Positions 23,885-32,591 of a stretch of DNA of 63,761 nucleotides are shown here, one piece after another. The DNA is taken from the NCBI GenBank assembly GCA_965659725.1, contig CBFHXG010000011.1, positions 1-63,761 of the forward strand. Reading direction: 5' to 3'. Position numbers and translations under genes: made by a program. The stretch is from Phaeocystidibacter sp965659725. GTDB taxonomy: Bacteria > Bacteroidota > Bacteroidia > Flavobacteriales > Schleiferiaceae. The notes under the pieces are model-generated. The model made no database searches. It had not been told where the DNA came from and saw nothing but the letters and a program-made list of their open reading frames with translations. How positions within the stretch are numbered: the first letter of the stretch is position 1; each line of letters opens with the position of its first letter.

Positions 23885-26614
23885 TTATGCGTTGAAAACG
23901 GATTCTACTAATTCTCTGTGCCGTGCTAGAGCTGTCTTTGACGAACCTGCCGCCGGTGATGCGCTTGCTGCTGGTGAACACAATTGCAACCTCTCTGGGA
24001 ACTGCCAAAGGATGAAGGTCCACGCCCCCATATTGGCTGGTTCTTCCTGGGCCCAGATCTTCTTATCTACTCCAGCGAATTTATTGAGGACTTCCTCAAG
24101 TTGTTTCTTCGGTAGAGGATACAATTGTTCTAGACGGATCAATGCGGTTGTATTGTCCTCTCGCTCTTCACGCTCTTTCAGCAAGTCGTAGTACAACTTA
24201 CCTGAGCAGAAAACCACCTTGTCGATCTTCTTGGCATCGTTCGGAATGTCCTCGATCACCTCTTGGAATCTACCCTCTGCCAGGTCTTCAAGAGGAGATA
24301 CGACCTTCGGGTGACGCAACAAGCTCTTAGGGCTCATCACCACCAATGGCTTTCTGAACGGACGATGCATTTGACGGCGTAACGCGTGATAGAAGTTAGC
24401 CGGCGTAGTGATGTTCACCACCTGCATATTGTCTTGGGCACACAATTGAAGGAATCGCTCCAAACGTGCACTTGAGTGCTCTGCCCCTTGGCCTTCGTAA
24501 CCATGCGGCAGAAGAAGTACGAGTCCGTTTTGAACTTTCCATTTGTCCTCGGCGGCCGACAAGAACTGATCGATGATGATCTGGGCTCCGTTGGCAAAAT
24601 CACCAAACTGTGCTTCCCAAACGGTGAGGGTCTTTGGACTCGCCATGGCGTATCCATAGTCGAATCCCATCACCGCATATTCCGAAAGCAATGAGTTATA
24701 GATAGCAAATCGACCTTCTCTTCCAGGGATCTCGTTGAGCCTGCAAACCTCTTGCTCACTGTCTTCTACCTTTACGATAGCGTGGCGGTGAGAGAAGGTG
24801 CCGCGTTCAACATCTTCTCCGGAGATGCGCACATTGTAGCCTTCCATGATGAGACTACCATAGGCCATCAATTCACCCATACCCCAATCGAGTGCATTCT
24901 TTTCGAACACTTGAGCGTGGCGATCCTTGAATAGACGTGTGATCTTCTTGATGAACTTCAACTTCTCAGGAAGCGAAGTGATAGTTTCGGCGATCTTCTT
25001 GAGCTCATCGATCTTCATCCCCGTTTCAGGAGATATCTCGAGATCTTTTGGCGTTGCCATCCTGTACTCCTTCCACTCCTCTTCCATGAATGGAGTGATG
25101 AAGTTCCTTTCGATCTTCTTCGATTCGTCGAAGTCTTCCTCCAACATAGCCTTGAACTCTTGCTCCATGGCCGTCAACTTGTCGTCCGACAAACCATTGT
25201 TTTCCATGAGTTGCTTACTGTAGATCTCGCGTGGATTGGGGTGCTTTGAGATCTCTTTGTAGAGCAGAGGCTGTGTGAATCGAGGTTCATCACCCTCGTT
25301 GTGTCCGTACTTACGGTAGCACAAAAGATCGATGAACACATCTTTGTGGAACTTCTGACGATAGGCTGTAGCGAAACGCACGGCATGTACGAGTGCTTCG
25401 GGATCGTCGCCATTCACGTGCAAAACTGGGGCAAGGATCACCTTGGCAATATCGGTACAGTACGTGCTGCTTCGTGCATCGAGGTAGTTGGTGGTAAAAC
25501 CAACTTGGTTGTTGATCACGATGTGCAATGTACCACCCGTAGCATAGCCGCTTAAGGTTTCCATTTGCACTACTTCGTATACTACTCCTTGAGCGGCAAC
25601 GGCGGCATCACCGTGTATGAGGATCGGCATTACCTTGGACTGGTCGCCGTTGTAATCATTATTGATCTTAGCCCTTGCAATACCCTCCACTACTGGGTCC
25701 ACTGCCTCGAGGTGAGATGGGTTGGGCGAAAGGTTGAGCTTCACATCGTGACCAAGGTGATGGCTCTTCGTGGAGTATCCAAGGTGATACTTCACATCAC
25801 CATCGAACTCATCTTCAACGAATGCCTTTCCTTCGAATTCGGAGAAGATCTGCTTACGCGGCTTTCCGAAGATGTTGGAGAGAACGTTCAAACGTCCGCG
25901 GTGAGCCATGCCCATTACGAACTCTTCAACGCCTAGCTCTGCCGCATATTCAACAGCAAAGTCGATGGCTGGTATCAATGATTCCGCACCTTCGATGGAG
26001 AATCGCTTCTGGCCAACGAATTTGGTGTTTAGGAATGCTTCGAATGCAACGGCCTCATTCAACTTATGAAGGATCCGCATCTTCTGTTCTTCGTTGAAGA
26101 TGGTGGAATTCTCATTTTGATGAAGCCAGTTCTTGATCCAATCGGTAACCTCGGGCTTACGGATATACATGAACTCTACTCCGATCGAACGGCAGTACAT
26201 GTTGCGCAAGTGCTCAACGATCTTTTCCAAAGTAGCAGGACCTTCCAAACCGATTTCGGTGGCGGCCATGAACTCCGTTTTGAGATCGTCTTTTGAAAGA
26301 CCGAAATTCTCGATATCCAACGTTGGCTCATACTTTCTACGAGCGCGAACTGGGTTGGTTTCAGTAAAAAGGTGACCTCTGGTTCGGTAACCGTGAATGA
26401 GATCGAGAACGAGGAACTCGCGACGTACGTTTTCAAGCGCTTGTTGATCTACCGTTCCAACGGGATCATCGCCGTACATCTCTTTTGAGAAGTCGTACCC
26501 TTGAAAAAAGGCACGCCAGCTCGGTTCGATCGAATCGGGATCCTTCAGGTACTTCTCGTACAGGTCGTCGATAAAACCAATATGTACACTACCTAAGAAG
26601 GAGAATCTATCCAT
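23885..26614 (-). CDS. sucA: 2-oxoglutarate dehydrogenase E1 component
   Basis: A 909-residue thiamine-diphosphate enzyme that decarboxylates 2-oxoglutarate and passes the succinyl group to SucB. Family blocks: the N-terminal FLGSVHIGFIDDLYEKYLKDP, GMAHRGRLNVLSNIFGK, GDAAVAAQGVVYEVVQM and EAQFGDFANGAQIIIDQF. Start 26614 (MDRFSFLG) fits the family; the longer frame to 26665 runs across the promoter box TAATTTTG. Confidence 0.97.
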   Translation of the reverse strand: MDRFSFLGSVHIGFIDDLYEKYLKDPDSIEPSWRAFFQGYDFSKEMYGDDPVGTVDQQALENVRREFLVLDLIHGYRTRGHLFTETNPVRARRKYEPTLDIENFGLSKDDLKTEFMAATEIGLEGPATLEKIVEHLRNMYCRSIGVEFMYIRKPEVTDWIKNWLHQNENSTIFNEEQKMRILHKLNEAVAFEAFLNTKFVGQKRFSIEGAESLIPAIDFAVEYAAELGVEEFVMGMAHRGRLNVLSNIFGKPRKQIFSEFEGKAFVEDEFDGDVKYHLGYSTKSHHLGHDVKLNLSPNPSHLEAVDPVVEGIARAKINNDYNGDQSKVMPILIHGDAAVAAQGVVYEVVQMETLSGYATGGTLHIVINNQVGFTTNYLDARSSTYCTDIAKVILAPVLHVNGDDPEALVHAVRFATAYRQKFHKDVFIDLLCYRKYGHNEGDEPRFTQPLLYKEISKHPNPREIYSKQLMENNGLSDDKLTAMEQEFKAMLEEDFDESKKIERNFITPFMEEEWKEYRMATPKDLEISPETGMKIDELKKIAETITSLPEKLKFIKKITRLFKDRHAQVFEKNALDWGMGELMAYGSLIMEGYNVRISGEDVERGTFSHRHAIVKVEDSEQEVCRLNEIPGREGRFAIYNSLLSEYAVMGFDYGYAMASPKTLTVWEAQFGDFANGAQIIIDQFLSAAEDKWKVQNGLVLLLPHGYEGQGAEHSSARLERFLQLCAQDNMQVVNITTPANFYHALRRQMHRPFRKPLVVMSPKSLLRHPKVVSPLEDLAEGRFQEVIEDIPNDAKKIDKVVFCSGKLYYDLLKEREEREDNTTALIRLEQLYPLPKKQLEEVLNKFAGVDKKIWAQEEPANMGAWTFILWQFPERLQLCSPAASASPAAGSSKTALARHRELVESVFNA

Positions 26615-26640
26615 GGGATTTCTCTGCAAAAAATTTCCGC

Positions 26641-26648
26641 CAAAATTA
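26641..26648 (-). promoter_or_regulatory. Promoter -7 box of sucAB
   Basis: TAATTTTG on the minus strand, a perfect TAnnTTTG match, 26 bases before the sucA ATG, giving a normal-length leader. Confidence 0.55.
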
Positions 26649-26719
26649 CAATAAATAATTTGCAACAGCCTTCAATCGTTCTCACTTTAAAGGCTTAATT
26701 TCGTTGATATTGATTGCTT

Positions 26720-27340
26720 ATGAAGCGGATTCTGCTAACACTAATTATTGCTCTCGGCACCATCACCTCATGGGGGCAATACGAACCATTAAATACTCCT
26801 AGCTCGGGCAACAACGATTCGAGGGATACAGAGGAGAACAATCAAGAAACGGATTTAAGTCGGCAAAGTTTCTTTCAACGCCTACAGTTTGGCGGAAACC
26901 TTCAACTTGCCTTTGGAACATTCACTTTCATCGAAGTTTCTCCTCGCGTTGGATATCGCGTAACACGCGACCTCACCTCTGGAGTGGGTATCAATTACAT
27001 TTACTCCAGCGCTAGTGCCAACGCTTACTACCCGGGTTCACCGCGAACAGAATTCAGCGCTTACGGCGGCAACGTCTTTTCAACCTACAACGTCCCTATT
27101 CCTATCCCTATCGCCCTTCACGGTGAATACGAAGCCCTAAATTTTGAAGTGTATGACCCATTCGCCAATGAATTGAATCGCGAATGGGTGAGCGCACTGC
27201 GACTTGGCGGCGCATATGTTCAACGTCTTGGTAACAATGGTGGAGGCGTATACTTGATGGCCTTGTACGATGTGCTCTACGACCCAGACAGAAGTCTCTA
27301 CGGAAGCCCTTGGACCTTCCGGATCAGCTTCATGTTCTAA
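26720..27340 (+). CDS. Putative outer-membrane barrel protein, hypothetical
   Basis: A 206-residue secreted protein with a signal peptide (MKRILLTLIIALGTITSWGQ), a low-complexity acidic/Asn stretch (about 25-50), then amphipathic strands rich in Gly, Tyr and Val and a terminal Phe (WTFRISFMF). This pattern suggests a small outer-membrane beta-barrel. ATG 26720 is used; the upstream TTG two codons earlier is less likely. A TAATTTCG box, one mismatch from the consensus, lies just upstream. Confidence 0.8.
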   Translation: MKRILLTLIIALGTITSWGQYEPLNTPSSGNNDSRDTEENNQETDLSRQSFFQRLQFGGNLQLAFGTFTFIEVSPRVGYRVTRDLTSGVGINYIYSSASANAYYPGSPRTEFSAYGGNVFSTYNVPIPIPIALHGEYEALNFEVYDPFANELNREWVSALRLGGAYVQRLGNNGGGVYLMALYDVLYDPDRSLYGSPWTFRISFMF

Positions 27341-27702
27341 GCTCCTGAGCTAAACCTCCATCTAAAGATCACCTTCTTAGCTTCGCGTTCAGCGATTTTG
27401 TGGGCGAGCATTTGAAACCACGACTCCCAGCGATTGGAGTGCATTTCGTGGTGAAGCAAACCTTCATCTAGGTCGATCTTGTACAACAACTGAGGCAAGT
27501 CCGCTTCACCATCCCCAAATCGTTCTCTTAGGGCCGTTTCCAATGCCTTGATCACTATGGGAATATCCGTTCGCACCTTTGGATCCACGTGCAGGTCAGC
27601 ATTCATATCTTTCTCGATCTGAGCAACCCAAGCTTGCAAGAATTCAGGCTGGTCGAAATACAACTCTCTATCTGACCGTTGGATCTCGTTTAGAAACTCC
27701 AT
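27337..27702 (-). CDS. Conserved-looking cytoplasmic hypothetical protein
   Basis: A 121-residue, mostly helical, soluble protein without signal peptide, rich in acidic residues and Trp; the C-terminus is basic (AEREAKKVIFRWRF). Family not recognised. It overlaps the upstream secreted protein gene by 13 bp and the convergent gene end by 4 bp. Confidence 0.7.
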   Translation of the reverse strand: MEFLNEIQRSDRELYFDQPEFLQAWVAQIEKDMNADLHVDPKVRTDIPIVIKALETALRERFGDGEADLPQLLYKIDLDEGLLHHEMHSNRWESWFQMLAHKIAEREAKKVIFRWRFSSGA

Positions 27703-28286
27703 CCCAGCCCAACTTCAATGAGGAAATGAGGATAGATCCTGCTCACTTCTTCCACGGCGCCCTGTCGCGTATCAAACTCCTTCGCACGCATCCAAACGGC
27801 ACCCAAGGTGGCGGAAGACATGATGTAAAATCCTCTGTCGACCCTCCTTAATCCAACGCTGTAGCTTCCATACCAATTCTGTTGATCACGCCAGAGCGAA
27901 TAGGGCTCCTCAGTTTCAGAATCGATGTATTCAGAGGTGGGAAAAGTGATGTCCTTCACCGCGATACGCGGACCGTGGAAAACGACCTGTTTACGCTCGA
28001 GATACAATTGAACGACCATGGTGCTGCCGCGACCTTCAGTGAGCTCTAATTCGCTGGTATTCAAGGGCGACAAGAAGTCTCGAAGGTGATTCACATAGGT
28101 AAATCCGATAGCCGAATGCTCAGATAATCGAACATCTATCCCTCCATTCAGTCCGTATAAAAAGCGTAAAGGGTGGATGCGCAAACTCACCCAAGCTTTG
28201 GGCCTAGGTCCTATATCCGCAGTGTCGGTTTGACCAAAACATGCAGTGGAGAGGAACATTAAAAGGATGACGACCTTCGTATGCAT
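27690..28286 (-). CDS. Secreted hypothetical protein, barrel-like
   Basis: A 198-residue protein with a signal peptide (residues 1-18, ending TACFGQ). The mature part has alternating hydrophobic strands with Tyr/Gly/Trp (RFLYGLNGGIDVRLSEHSAIGFTY) and ends in VGLGWSF, typical of an outer-membrane protein. Function unknown. Confidence 0.75.
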   Translation of the reverse strand: MHTKVVILLMFLSTACFGQTDTADIGPRPKAWVSLRIHPLRFLYGLNGGIDVRLSEHSAIGFTYVNHLRDFLSPLNTSELELTEGRGSTMVVQLYLERKQVVFHGPRIAVKDITFPTSEYIDSETEEPYSLWRDQQNWYGSYSVGLRRVDRGFYIMSSATLGAVWMRAKEFDTRQGAVEEVSRIYPHFLIEVGLGWSF

Positions 28287-28329
28287 AGATGGAAATTACG
28301 AAACCCAAGTGGGATTCAATAGACGCCGA

Positions 28330-29301
28330 TCAATGATCTCGATGATAGAGATACTCTGCAAATGACCTCAGCTCATGAATATTGGCTCCATGCGCCTTGC
28401 ATTCGTCGAGTGCATTCAATGACATTCGGTAGTAGGCCTCCATTCGTTGCTCCGCATATCTGATGGAACCAACCCTTTCGTAGATCGCTTTGACTGCCTC
28501 TACTTTTTCCTCTGACCTTGCTGATTCATTCAACCAGTTTTCGAGCTCGATCTTATCGTCGCCCTGTGCATGCTGAAGCGCATGGATCAAAAGGATGGTC
28601 TTCTTGTTAGCAAGGATATCTCCACCAACCTGCTTGCCGAATTTCTCGGGATCACCAAAGGCATCTAGCAGGTCATCCTTGATCTGAAAGGAAGTGCCGA
28701 GATTCAATCCAAAATTATAAGATTGTGTAGCACCTACCTCGTCTGATCCACCCACCAACGCACCAATTTCAAGCGCAGCACCCAAGAGTACGGAAGTCTT
28801 GTATTGGATCATCTTGATGTACTCCTCTTCGGTCACATCCATCCTATTCTCAAAGTCCATATCCCATTGCTGACCTTCACATACTTCCACGGCCGTTCGT
28901 GAAAACACCTCGTGGACCTTTCGCAGCACATTATCCGGCACGTGTGTAACTAGACGAAATGCTTCAACGAGCATAACGTCGCCCGACAAGATCCCCACAT
29001 TGAGGTTCCATTTCTTGTGGACCGTTTGCTTGCCTCTCCGCAGGGGCGCAGCATCCATGATATCATCGTGGATCAAGCTAAAATTGTGGAATAGCTCAAT
29101 ACCGAGAGCTGGGTCGAGTGCTTCTTCGGCCGACTTCCCAAATGACTCGCAAGCGAGGAGTGTAAGTACTGGGCGGAGTCGTTTGCCACCTAGCCCGAGG
29201 ATATAGTGAAACGGTTCGTACAAATCCTTAGGCTCTGCACCAAAGTTCCTCGATTCCAACTCCTGAATGAAGAGTTGTTGAAGCTCTTGGAGGTTTCTCA
29301 T
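28330..29301 (-). CDS. Polyprenyl diphosphate synthase
   Basis: A 323-residue all-helical isoprenoid chain-elongating enzyme. First Asp-rich motif DDIMD (about 83-87) with GGKRLRP upstream and second Asp-rich motif DDLLD in FQIKDDLLDAFGD. It could make geranylgeranyl, octaprenyl or similar diphosphates for quinones or carrier lipids; product length is not evident. The ATG at 29301 follows the rfbA stop by one base (TAACATG); a longer frame would start inside rfbA. Confidence 0.92.
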   Translation of the reverse strand: MRNLQELQQLFIQELESRNFGAEPKDLYEPFHYILGLGGKRLRPVLTLLACESFGKSAEEALDPALGIELFHNFSLIHDDIMDAAPLRRGKQTVHKKWNLNVGILSGDVMLVEAFRLVTHVPDNVLRKVHEVFSRTAVEVCEGQQWDMDFENRMDVTEEEYIKMIQYKTSVLLGAALEIGALVGGSDEVGATQSYNFGLNLGTSFQIKDDLLDAFGDPEKFGKQVGGDILANKKTILLIHALQHAQGDDKIELENWLNESARSEEKVEAVKAIYERVGSIRYAEQRMEAYYRMSLNALDECKAHGANIHELRSFAEYLYHRDH

Positions 29302-29302
29302 G

Positions 29303-30163
29303 TTAGTCGATGAGTTTGAGTAGATACTCACCGTAACCGCTTTTCAATAGTGGTTGTGCGATCTCTTCGAGTTTAGCGTCGTCGATAAAACCCATTTCGT
29401 AGGCTACTTCTTCAATGCAGCCTACTTTCAAACCTTGACGGTGTTCGATTACTTGGACAAACTGAGCTGCTTGATTCAAAGAATGGAATGTCCCCGTATC
29501 AAGCCATGCAGTTCCCCTATCCAATATTCCCACTTTCAAATTTCCTCTTCGGAGATACTCCTTATTTACATCTGTGATCTCGTATTCACCGCGAGCAGAT
29601 GGTTTCAGGTTCTTTGCGATCTCTACTACATCGCTATTGTAGAAATACAGTCCTGGTACGGCGTAATCTGACTTAGGGTGAGTTGGCTTCTCCTCGATGG
29701 AAAGCGCATTGTAATCATCATCGAATTCCACTACGCCATAGCGCTCTGGATCACTCACGCGATAGGCAAAGACCACCCCACCATCTGGGTTCGCGGAACT
29801 CTGGAGCAAGGCCCCCATTTGTGTTCCATAGAAGATATTATCACCTAGGATCAAGGCCACATCGTCGTTGCCGATGAATTCTTCACCTAATACAAAAGCC
29901 TGAGCAAGTCCATTTGGATCCTCTTGGATCGTGTATTCAAAGTTGCAACCAACGCGGGAGCCATCTCCTAATAACTTTTGAAAAAGCGGTGCGTCATGCG
30001 GTGTGGTGATGATCAAGATATCACGAATACCTGCCTTCATCAATGTGCTAAGCGGATAGTAGATCATCGGCTTGTCGTAAACAGGCATAAGCTGCTTACT
30101 AACGGCCAATGTCAATGGGTGCAATCTCGTTCCCGATCCTCCCGCTAGAATAATACCTTTCAT
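29303..30163 (-). CDS. rfbA: Glucose-1-phosphate thymidylyltransferase
   Basis: A 286-residue nucleotidyltransferase that makes dTDP-glucose, the first step toward dTDP-rhamnose and related surface sugars. N-terminal KGIILAGGSGTRLHPLT binds the nucleotide; LMPVYDKPMIYYPLSTLM and GLAQAFVLGEEFIG are diagnostic. The start at MKGII is family-typical; the longer frame to 30277 overlaps the RND gene. No rfbB, C or D gene is beside it. Confidence 0.95.
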   Translation of the reverse strand: MKGIILAGGSGTRLHPLTLAVSKQLMPVYDKPMIYYPLSTLMKAGIRDILIITTPHDAPLFQKLLGDGSRVGCNFEYTIQEDPNGLAQAFVLGEEFIGNDDVALILGDNIFYGTQMGALLQSSANPDGGVVFAYRVSDPERYGVVEFDDDYNALSIEEKPTHPKSDYAVPGLYFYNSDVVEIAKNLKPSARGEYEITDVNKEYLRRGNLKVGILDRGTAWLDTGTFHSLNQAAQFVQVIEHRQGLKVGCIEEVAYEMGFIDDAKLEEIAQPLLKSGYGEYLLKLID

Positions 30164-30173
30164 GGTAGTTGGT

Positions 30174-32555
30174 TTATCGATTCTGATCTTCAGATTCTTC
30201 TTCGTCTTCATCATCAAAGCCTTCATACACTTCGATGATATTCTCAGTGAACGACTTGGCATTGATCCATTTCTCAACGCTCATCAAGAACGCTGGCAAG
30301 ATCAATAGGTTCGCGAACATGGCGAAGAACAACGTCAATGACACTAAGATACCCAAGGATACCGTACCGCCAAAGTCGGACGCAATGAACATGGAAAATC
30401 CGAAGAATAGCACCATGGAGGTGTAGAACATGCTAATGCCTGTTTCATGGATGGCGGCCAAAACAGCCTTGCCGATCTTCCATCCGTTGGTCTTGAGCTC
30501 TTGCCTGTATTTAGCCAAGAAATGGAGTGTATCATCTACCGATATACCGAAGGCAATACTGAACACAAGTATCGTGCTTGGCTTCAACGGAATTCCCAAG
30601 AATCCCATCAGCCCGGCTGTCATCAACAAAGGGATAAGGTTCGGAACAATGGATATCACTACCATTCTCGCCGAGCCGAACAACAGGGCCATGATCACTG
30701 AAATCACGGCGATGGCTAGCAGCAAACTCAATATCAAGTTCTTGATCAAATACTTCGTACCAGCCAGGAAAACCACACTAGCTCCAGTTAGTGTTACATC
30801 ATATTCCTCCTCATCAAAAGCGCGCTTTACCTTCTCCTCAACCTGTGCTGCCAATACTTCCATTTCTGGTGTGGGGAGGTCGGGCACTTGAAGACTTATC
30901 CTAGCTCGAGAACCAGCGGAATCGACCAAGCTTCTCAACAGTTCATTATCTCCTTGATCCTCTGGCAGGTATTGGACGATCCAGGTTCTTTCCTGACTTG
31001 TGGGCATGCCGTACATCTCTGGAAACCCTCCCAGAAAAGCCTGGCGAGTGAACTTGGTGAAATCTACAATGCTCAGGGAGCGCGAGGTGTTATGTAAACT
31101 GTCGAGCGATAACTGCAACCTTTCCATCTTTTTCAAGAATGAAGAGCGCTCCACACCATTGTCTTCCTTTGTATCGATGATGATCTCCATTGGAACCACC
31201 CCATGGAATTCTTGTTCCAAGAACTTCAAATCGAGATACAACGGGTCCTCTTCACCAAAATCCTCAGTGAGATTTCCCGTGGTTTGGATCTTGAGCATTC
31301 CTACTATCCCAAAGCCCACGATGAGCACGGTAAGGCCGTAAATGACCGGTCGATTGTTTACCACTGCCTTCTGTAGGAATCTTACCATCCCCAACACCCA
31401 TCGCTGATCGAGGTGCTTATAGTGTCTCTCCTTAGGCGGCGATAAATAGGTGTAGACGATCGGGATGATGATCAGGCTGAGGCAGAATACCACCAAGATA
31501 TTTACCGAAGCCACCACACCGAATTGAACCAAGGTTATGCTATCCGTTAATATGAATGCCGCAAAACCTAGAGCAGTAGTTGTATTGGTAAGTAGGGTAA
31601 CGTTACCGATCTTCCGAATGACCCTTTGCAAAGCCAGGATCTTGTTCTTGTGAAGTCGGTATTCGGCGTGGTATTTATTGATGAGAAATATGGCATTTGG
31701 AACACCAATAACAATGACCAATGGAGGGATCAGAGAACTCAAGAGCGAGATCTCATAATCAAAAGTGGATATGAGTCCGAATGACCAGATCACACCTAAC
31801 ACCACTACGATCAAGGAAATGCCTGTGGCTCGGATACTCTTTAAGAAGAAGAGCAAAATTATGGCGGTAACGGCAATGGTAAGAACGATGAAGAGGTAGA
31901 CCTCATTCTTTACCTTCTTGGTGTTCGCCATGCGGATGTAGGGCAGGCCTGAGACCTTTATCGATGCGTCGTGAGATGCCTCGTATTGAGCTGTGATCTT
32001 CTTTACGCGCTCAACGATACGGATGATATTCGCGTTGTACAGCTGATCCGTCCTGATCCTAGCCACCATCAATTCAACCTCACCATCTTCATCGTAGAGC
32101 ATGCCTCGATAAAATGGAAGGTCGCGGAAGATCTTCTTGATGCGGTCTGCTTCTTCCTGCGTCTGCGGGAGGTCTTTCACGATCTCTTCTGGAACGAATT
32201 CTCCTTTCAACTCATCGACGGTGAGGTTGTACGCTGTGACTACCGAAAGGACATTCTCAATACCTTCGATGGCACTGAGTGAATCGTTCAACTCTTTCCA
32301 TCCGCGCAAACCGTCTGGGGTCCAGAAATCAGGTTTCTTCACCCCTAGCACAATGGCGTTCCCGGCTTCTCCAAAATGACTGCGAAAATCGTCGTAGGCT
32401 ATGCTGATCGGGTCATCAACAGGAAGAATTCGTGAAAACTTGTAGGAGATCTTTACATCCAACGCTTTGTAGGCCATGAATGCGGTCGCCAACACAACTA
32501 AGCTGAGTAGCTCTATTTTCCTGCGTAATATGAGGCGTGCAATCTTTGTCCACAT
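30174..32555 (-). CDS. RND/MMPL-family transporter
   Basis: A 793-residue inner-membrane protein with about 12 helices in two repeated halves, each with a large periplasmic loop, as in predicted RND-superfamily exporters of the MMPL/patched type. The second half has SIAFGISVDDTLHFLAKY, the family's conserved acidic helix. Substrate unknown; lipids or hopanoids are typical for relatives. ATG 32555 is preferred over a TTG at 32576, which lies inside the promoter box. The C-terminus is strongly acidic. Confidence 0.88.
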   Translation of the reverse strand: MWTKIARLILRRKIELLSLVVLATAFMAYKALDVKISYKFSRILPVDDPISIAYDDFRSHFGEAGNAIVLGVKKPDFWTPDGLRGWKELNDSLSAIEGIENVLSVVTAYNLTVDELKGEFVPEEIVKDLPQTQEEADRIKKIFRDLPFYRGMLYDEDGEVELMVARIRTDQLYNANIIRIVERVKKITAQYEASHDASIKVSGLPYIRMANTKKVKNEVYLFIVLTIAVTAIILLFFLKSIRATGISLIVVVLGVIWSFGLISTFDYEISLLSSLIPPLVIVIGVPNAIFLINKYHAEYRLHKNKILALQRVIRKIGNVTLLTNTTTALGFAAFILTDSITLVQFGVVASVNILVVFCLSLIIIPIVYTYLSPPKERHYKHLDQRWVLGMVRFLQKAVVNNRPVIYGLTVLIVGFGIVGMLKIQTTGNLTEDFGEEDPLYLDLKFLEQEFHGVVPMEIIIDTKEDNGVERSSFLKKMERLQLSLDSLHNTSRSLSIVDFTKFTRQAFLGGFPEMYGMPTSQERTWIVQYLPEDQGDNELLRSLVDSAGSRARISLQVPDLPTPEMEVLAAQVEEKVKRAFDEEEYDVTLTGASVVFLAGTKYLIKNLILSLLLAIAVISVIMALLFGSARMVVISIVPNLIPLLMTAGLMGFLGIPLKPSTILVFSIAFGISVDDTLHFLAKYRQELKTNGWKIGKAVLAAIHETGISMFYTSMVLFFGFSMFIASDFGGTVSLGILVSLTLFFAMFANLLILPAFLMSVEKWINAKSFTENIIEVYEGFDDEDEEESEDQNR

Positions 32556-32573
32556 GACCCATGGAATGAGGCG

Positions 32574-32581
32574 CAAAGGTA
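32574..32581 (-). promoter_or_regulatory. Promoter -7 box of the RND transporter gene
   Basis: TACCTTTG on the minus strand, perfect TAnnTTTG, 18 bases before the ATG at 32555. It sits only 11 bp after the stop of the upstream gene, showing that the RND gene has its own promoter. Confidence 0.6.
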
Positions 32582-32591
32582 GAGAAATTCA